64,000 nt of DNA from positions 186,001 through 250,000 of the forward strand of contig NZ_PKRP01000006.1 in the NCBI RefSeq assembly GCF_002855515.1. The letters run 5' to 3'. The notes below the pieces were generated by a model, which had not been told where the DNA came from, searched no databases, and saw only the letters and a list, made by a program, of their open reading frames with translations. A program made the translations under genes and the position numbers. The stretch comes from Rhizobium sp. TH135 (GTDB taxonomy: Bacteria > Pseudomonadota > Alphaproteobacteria > Rhizobiales > Rhizobiaceae). Of the stretch, positions 61,955 to 64,000 are shown piece after piece; position 1 is the first letter of the stretch, and every line of letters starts with the position of its first letter.

Positions 61955-62977
61955 ATGCGAGCCATCGGTTTCCACACGCCCCAGCCCATCACCTCGAACG
62001 AGGCCCTGGTCGATCTCGACCTGCCTATCCCTGAGGCTTCCGGCCATGACCTGCTGGTCGAAATCAAGGCCGTCTCGGTCAATCCCGTCGACACCAAGGT
62101 TCGCCGCAACCACACGCCGGCAGCCGGCGAGGCGCGCATTCTCGGCTATGACGCGGCCGGCGTGGTCAAGGCCGTCGGCTCTGACGTGACGCTCTTCAAG
62201 CCCGGTGATGAGGTCTACTATGCCGGCGCGATCGGGCGCCCTGGCACCAATGCGGAATACCATCTCGTCGACGAACGTATCGTCGGCATCAAGCCGAAGT
62301 CGCTGTCCTTTGCCGAGGCTGCCGCCCTGCCGCTCACCGCCATCACCGCCTATGAGGCATTGTTCGACCGGCTCAAGGTCGCCGATCCCGTGCTGGGTGC
62401 CGAACGGGCAATCCTGATCACTGGCGGTGCGGGCGGTGTGGGCTCGATTGCCATCCAGCTCGCCAAGACGCTGACGGATCTCAAGGTCATCGCGACCGCC
62501 TCCCGGCCCGAGACGGCCGACTGGGCAAAGTCACTCGGTGCCGATCACGTGATTGACCACAGCAAGCCGCTCGCTGAGGAATATGCAAAGCTCGGCATCG
62601 GCGCACCCGCGTTCATCTTCTCGGTCACGCATTCGAGCCAGCATCGGCTGGCGATGGCCGAAATCATCGCGCCGATGGGCCGCATCTGCCTGATCGACGA
62701 CTTTCCGGAAGGGTTCGACATTCTCGCCTTCAAGATGAAGGTCGTGTCGCTGCATTGGGAGTTCATGTTCTCGCGTCCGATGTTCCAGACGCCTGACATG
62801 ATCGAGCAGCACAAGCTGCTGACGCATGTCGCTGAGCTGATCAACAGCGGCAAGATCCGCACGACGCTCGACACGGTGCTGGGGCCGATCACGGCGGAGA
62901 ACTTGCGCAAGGCGCATGCCATCATCGAAAGCAACCGGGCGCGCGGCAAGATCGTGTTAGAAGGCTTTCCGGCCTGA
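61955..62977 (+). CDS. Zinc-type alcohol dehydrogenase-like quinone oxidoreductase
   Basis: A protein of 340 residues of the MDR family. N-terminal GroES-like domain (IKAVSVNPVDTKVRRNHTPA, GYDAAGVVKAVGSDVTLFKPGDEVYYAG) and Rossmann domain (ILITGGAGGVGSIAIQLAKTL). It lacks the classic zinc-ligand cysteines, as NADPH:quinone reductases do. ATG 61955 follows ACAGGAG. It is flanked by two HxlR genes. Confidence 0.9.
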   Translation: MRAIGFHTPQPITSNEALVDLDLPIPEASGHDLLVEIKAVSVNPVDTKVRRNHTPAAGEARILGYDAAGVVKAVGSDVTLFKPGDEVYYAGAIGRPGTNAEYHLVDERIVGIKPKSLSFAEAAALPLTAITAYEALFDRLKVADPVLGAERAILITGGAGGVGSIAIQLAKTLTDLKVIATASRPETADWAKSLGADHVIDHSKPLAEEYAKLGIGAPAFIFSVTHSSQHRLAMAEIIAPMGRICLIDDFPEGFDILAFKMKVVSLHWEFMFSRPMFQTPDMIEQHKLLTHVAELINSGKIRTTLDTVLGPITAENLRKAHAIIESNRARGKIVLEGFPA

Positions 62978-63028
62978 GCCTCGGCGCGTTGCGGGGCCGC
63001 CCTTTTCGGGCGGCCATCGTTGCCGGCG

Positions 63029-63436
63029 TCAGGCCGCCGAGCGCATGATGGCTTCACTGCCAACAGGCATCTGGCAAGGCTTCAGTGCGGCGTCTTCCAC
63101 GGCAACGAGATTTTCCTGGCCCCAGCGGCCGAGGGCCTGGATGACCGGCTCGAGGCTGCGGCCGAGCGGGGTCAGCGAGTAGTCGACGCGGGGCGGTACG
63201 ACCGGATAGACGGTCCGGGCGACGAGGCCCGCGACTTCCATTTCGCGCAGCTGCTTGGACAGCGTGCGGTGGGTGATCGTGGACAGGAGCTTGACCAGTT
63301 CGTTGAAGCGAAGGACCTCGTCACGCAGAAGATGATGGAGGATGACACCCTTCCATTTTCCGTCGAGGAGCTGGAGGGTCGCCTCGATCTGGCATCCACC
63401 AAGGTCGGATAAGCCGGATTTTGTCTCGCGAGCCAT
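63029..63436 (-). CDS. HxlR family transcriptional regulator 2
   Basis: A protein of 135 residues, closely similar to HxlR regulator 1 in its core ([78 protein letters not shown]). Cys15 occupies the same place. The shared core suggests a duplication around the oxidoreductase. The upstream region 63437-63741 holds a terminator but no gene. Confidence 0.9.
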   Translation of the reverse strand: MARETKSGLSDLGGCQIEATLQLLDGKWKGVILHHLLRDEVLRFNELVKLLSTITHRTLSKQLREMEVAGLVARTVYPVVPPRVDYSLTPLGRSLEPVIQALGRWGQENLVAVEDAALKPCQMPVGSEAIMRSAA

Positions 63437-63688
63437 TCAAATTTCCTTCTCAAATCTCGACACGTCGACCGAGACGCGTCTGTTCCCACTTAGTCCTGAC
63501 CGGCGAAAGCGGAAAGCCTCAAACCGGTCGGATTTGGTCGACACAGCGTCAACACCTGCTTCGACGCGCGACGGCACCGAAAAGTTTCACTGCGGGGAGA
63601 TTGGGGCGAAGTCGCGAGGCGGAAAGACCGATTTCGCACTCGTGAGTTTGCGTGACAGGAGAGTGTCACGGACCGATCAAAAACGCGT

Positions 63689-63712
63689 GGCGCTGGTCGC
63701 GAGACCAGCGCC
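63689..63712 (-). terminator. Rho-independent terminator of the L,D-transpeptidase gene
   Basis: A perfect ten-base stem GGCGCTGGTC/GACCAGCGCC with a four-base loop; the minus strand continues ACGCGTTTTTGATC. Confidence 0.8.
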
Positions 63713-63741
63713 ATTCAAAATCCTAGGGGTTTATGCGGCGA

Positions 63742-64000
63742 TCAGGCCTGCATGACCACGACCTTGGAGCCGACGTCGACGCGGGCGTAGAGATCGATCA
63801 CATCGTGGTTCATCATGCGCACGCAGCCGGACGACATGGCCTGGCCGATCGACCAGGGCTGGTTGGTGCCGTGGATGCGGAACATGGTGTCGTTGCCGCC
63901 GCGGTAGAGATACATGGCGCGGGCGCCGAGCGGGTTGTTCGGGCCGCCGGGCAGACCGCCTGCATATTTCAGGTTCTTTTCCGGATCGCGGCGGATCATG
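63742..64000 (-). CDS. L,D-transpeptidase (YkuD domain), C-terminal part
   Basis: The last 85 residues or so are in the window; the gene continues beyond the right edge. The YkuD active-site region is visible: YRIHGTNQPWSIGQAMSSGCVRMMNHDVIDLY (here written with the Phe of MFRIHGTN), with the catalytic Cys in SSGCVRM and the His in HGTN. It cross-links peptidoglycan or attaches lipoprotein or outer-membrane proteins to it. Confidence 0.9.
   Translation of the reverse strand, partial: MIRRDPEKNLKYAGGLPGGPNNPLGARAMYLYRGGNDTMFRIHGTNQPWSIGQAMSSGCVRMMNHDVIDLYARVDVGSKVVVMQA

Overview
The window looks like chromosomal DNA of an alphaproteobacterium of the Rhizobiaceae (Rhizobium/Agrobacterium/Pararhizobium type). 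The evidence is high GC, TTG and GTG starts, the cluster rpoZ-rel ... acpS-lepB-rnc-era ... recO, paired porins of the rhizobial family, short palindromic intergenic repeats of the kind common in Rhizobiales, and many ABC, MFS and PilZ genes. Genus and species cannot be fixed from the sequence alone. No CRISPR array, rRNA operon, insertion sequence or prophage block was seen.

Layout. 1-8.2 kb: the 5' end of a leftward gene behind a perfect palindrome, a giant DUF2339 membrane protein, HD and MOSC enzymes, a GIY-YIG nuclease bracketed by two 163-bp direct repeats, an MFS transporter, a candidate small ORF, and recO. 8.2-10.1 kb: a divergent TetR/AbrB pair. 10.1-18.9 kb: the leftward housekeeping block era, rnc, lepB, acpS, DUF2062, DUF1127, rel, rpoZ and smpB, with an NYN-domain gene opposite rpoZ. 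18.9-22.9 kb: an accessory insertion between smpB and dapA. It carries a duplicated smpB 5' end, a small secreted protein, a 701-residue protein with a PD-(D/E)XK-like motif set, and a proteasome-type Ntn hydrolase. 22.9-27.1 kb: dapA, a soluble lytic transglycosylase and an alpha/beta hydrolase. 27.2-31.4 kb: two divergent porins around tRNA-Ser(GCU), then an orphan tyrosine recombinase. 31.5-42.5 kb: ferredoxin-reductase-type oxidoreductase, beta-propeller phytase, two PilZ proteins, a HisC-like aminotransferase, Sel1, DUF2147, VOC, AMP nucleosidase, and an aldo/keto reductase with a divergent LysR regulator. 42.6-46.1 kb: a lipid-linked sugar transfer cluster (flippase-like protein, GT2, GT39). 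46.1-50.5 kb: OsmC, PadR plus DUF2218, a TMEM43-like protein, SDR and DUF1801. 50.5-59.0 kb: putrescine-type aminotransferase and glutamine-synthetase-family ligase, divergent, then an oppABC(DF) operon. 59.0-64.0 kb: lipid kinase, MFS transporter, two HxlR regulators around a quinone oxidoreductase, and a truncated L,D-transpeptidase.

Genes that probably work together: Opp permease subunits with their fused ATPase; SpuC-like aminotransferase with the gamma-glutamylpolyamine-synthetase-like enzyme; GT2 (makes polyprenyl-phosphate sugar) with GT39 (transfers it); PadR with DUF2218; Rel with omega in stringent control.

The points most worth following up are these. A 203-bp perfect inverted repeat covers the 5' ends of the two porins, so homologous recombination could flip the region between them and swap their upstream regions. 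The GIY-YIG gene lies between two copies of a palindromic element, and its last codons and stop lie inside one copy. The smpB-dapA insertion holds a candidate defence-type nuclease and a proteasome-like peptidase. All domain assignments were made by eye from motifs; no database search was run.
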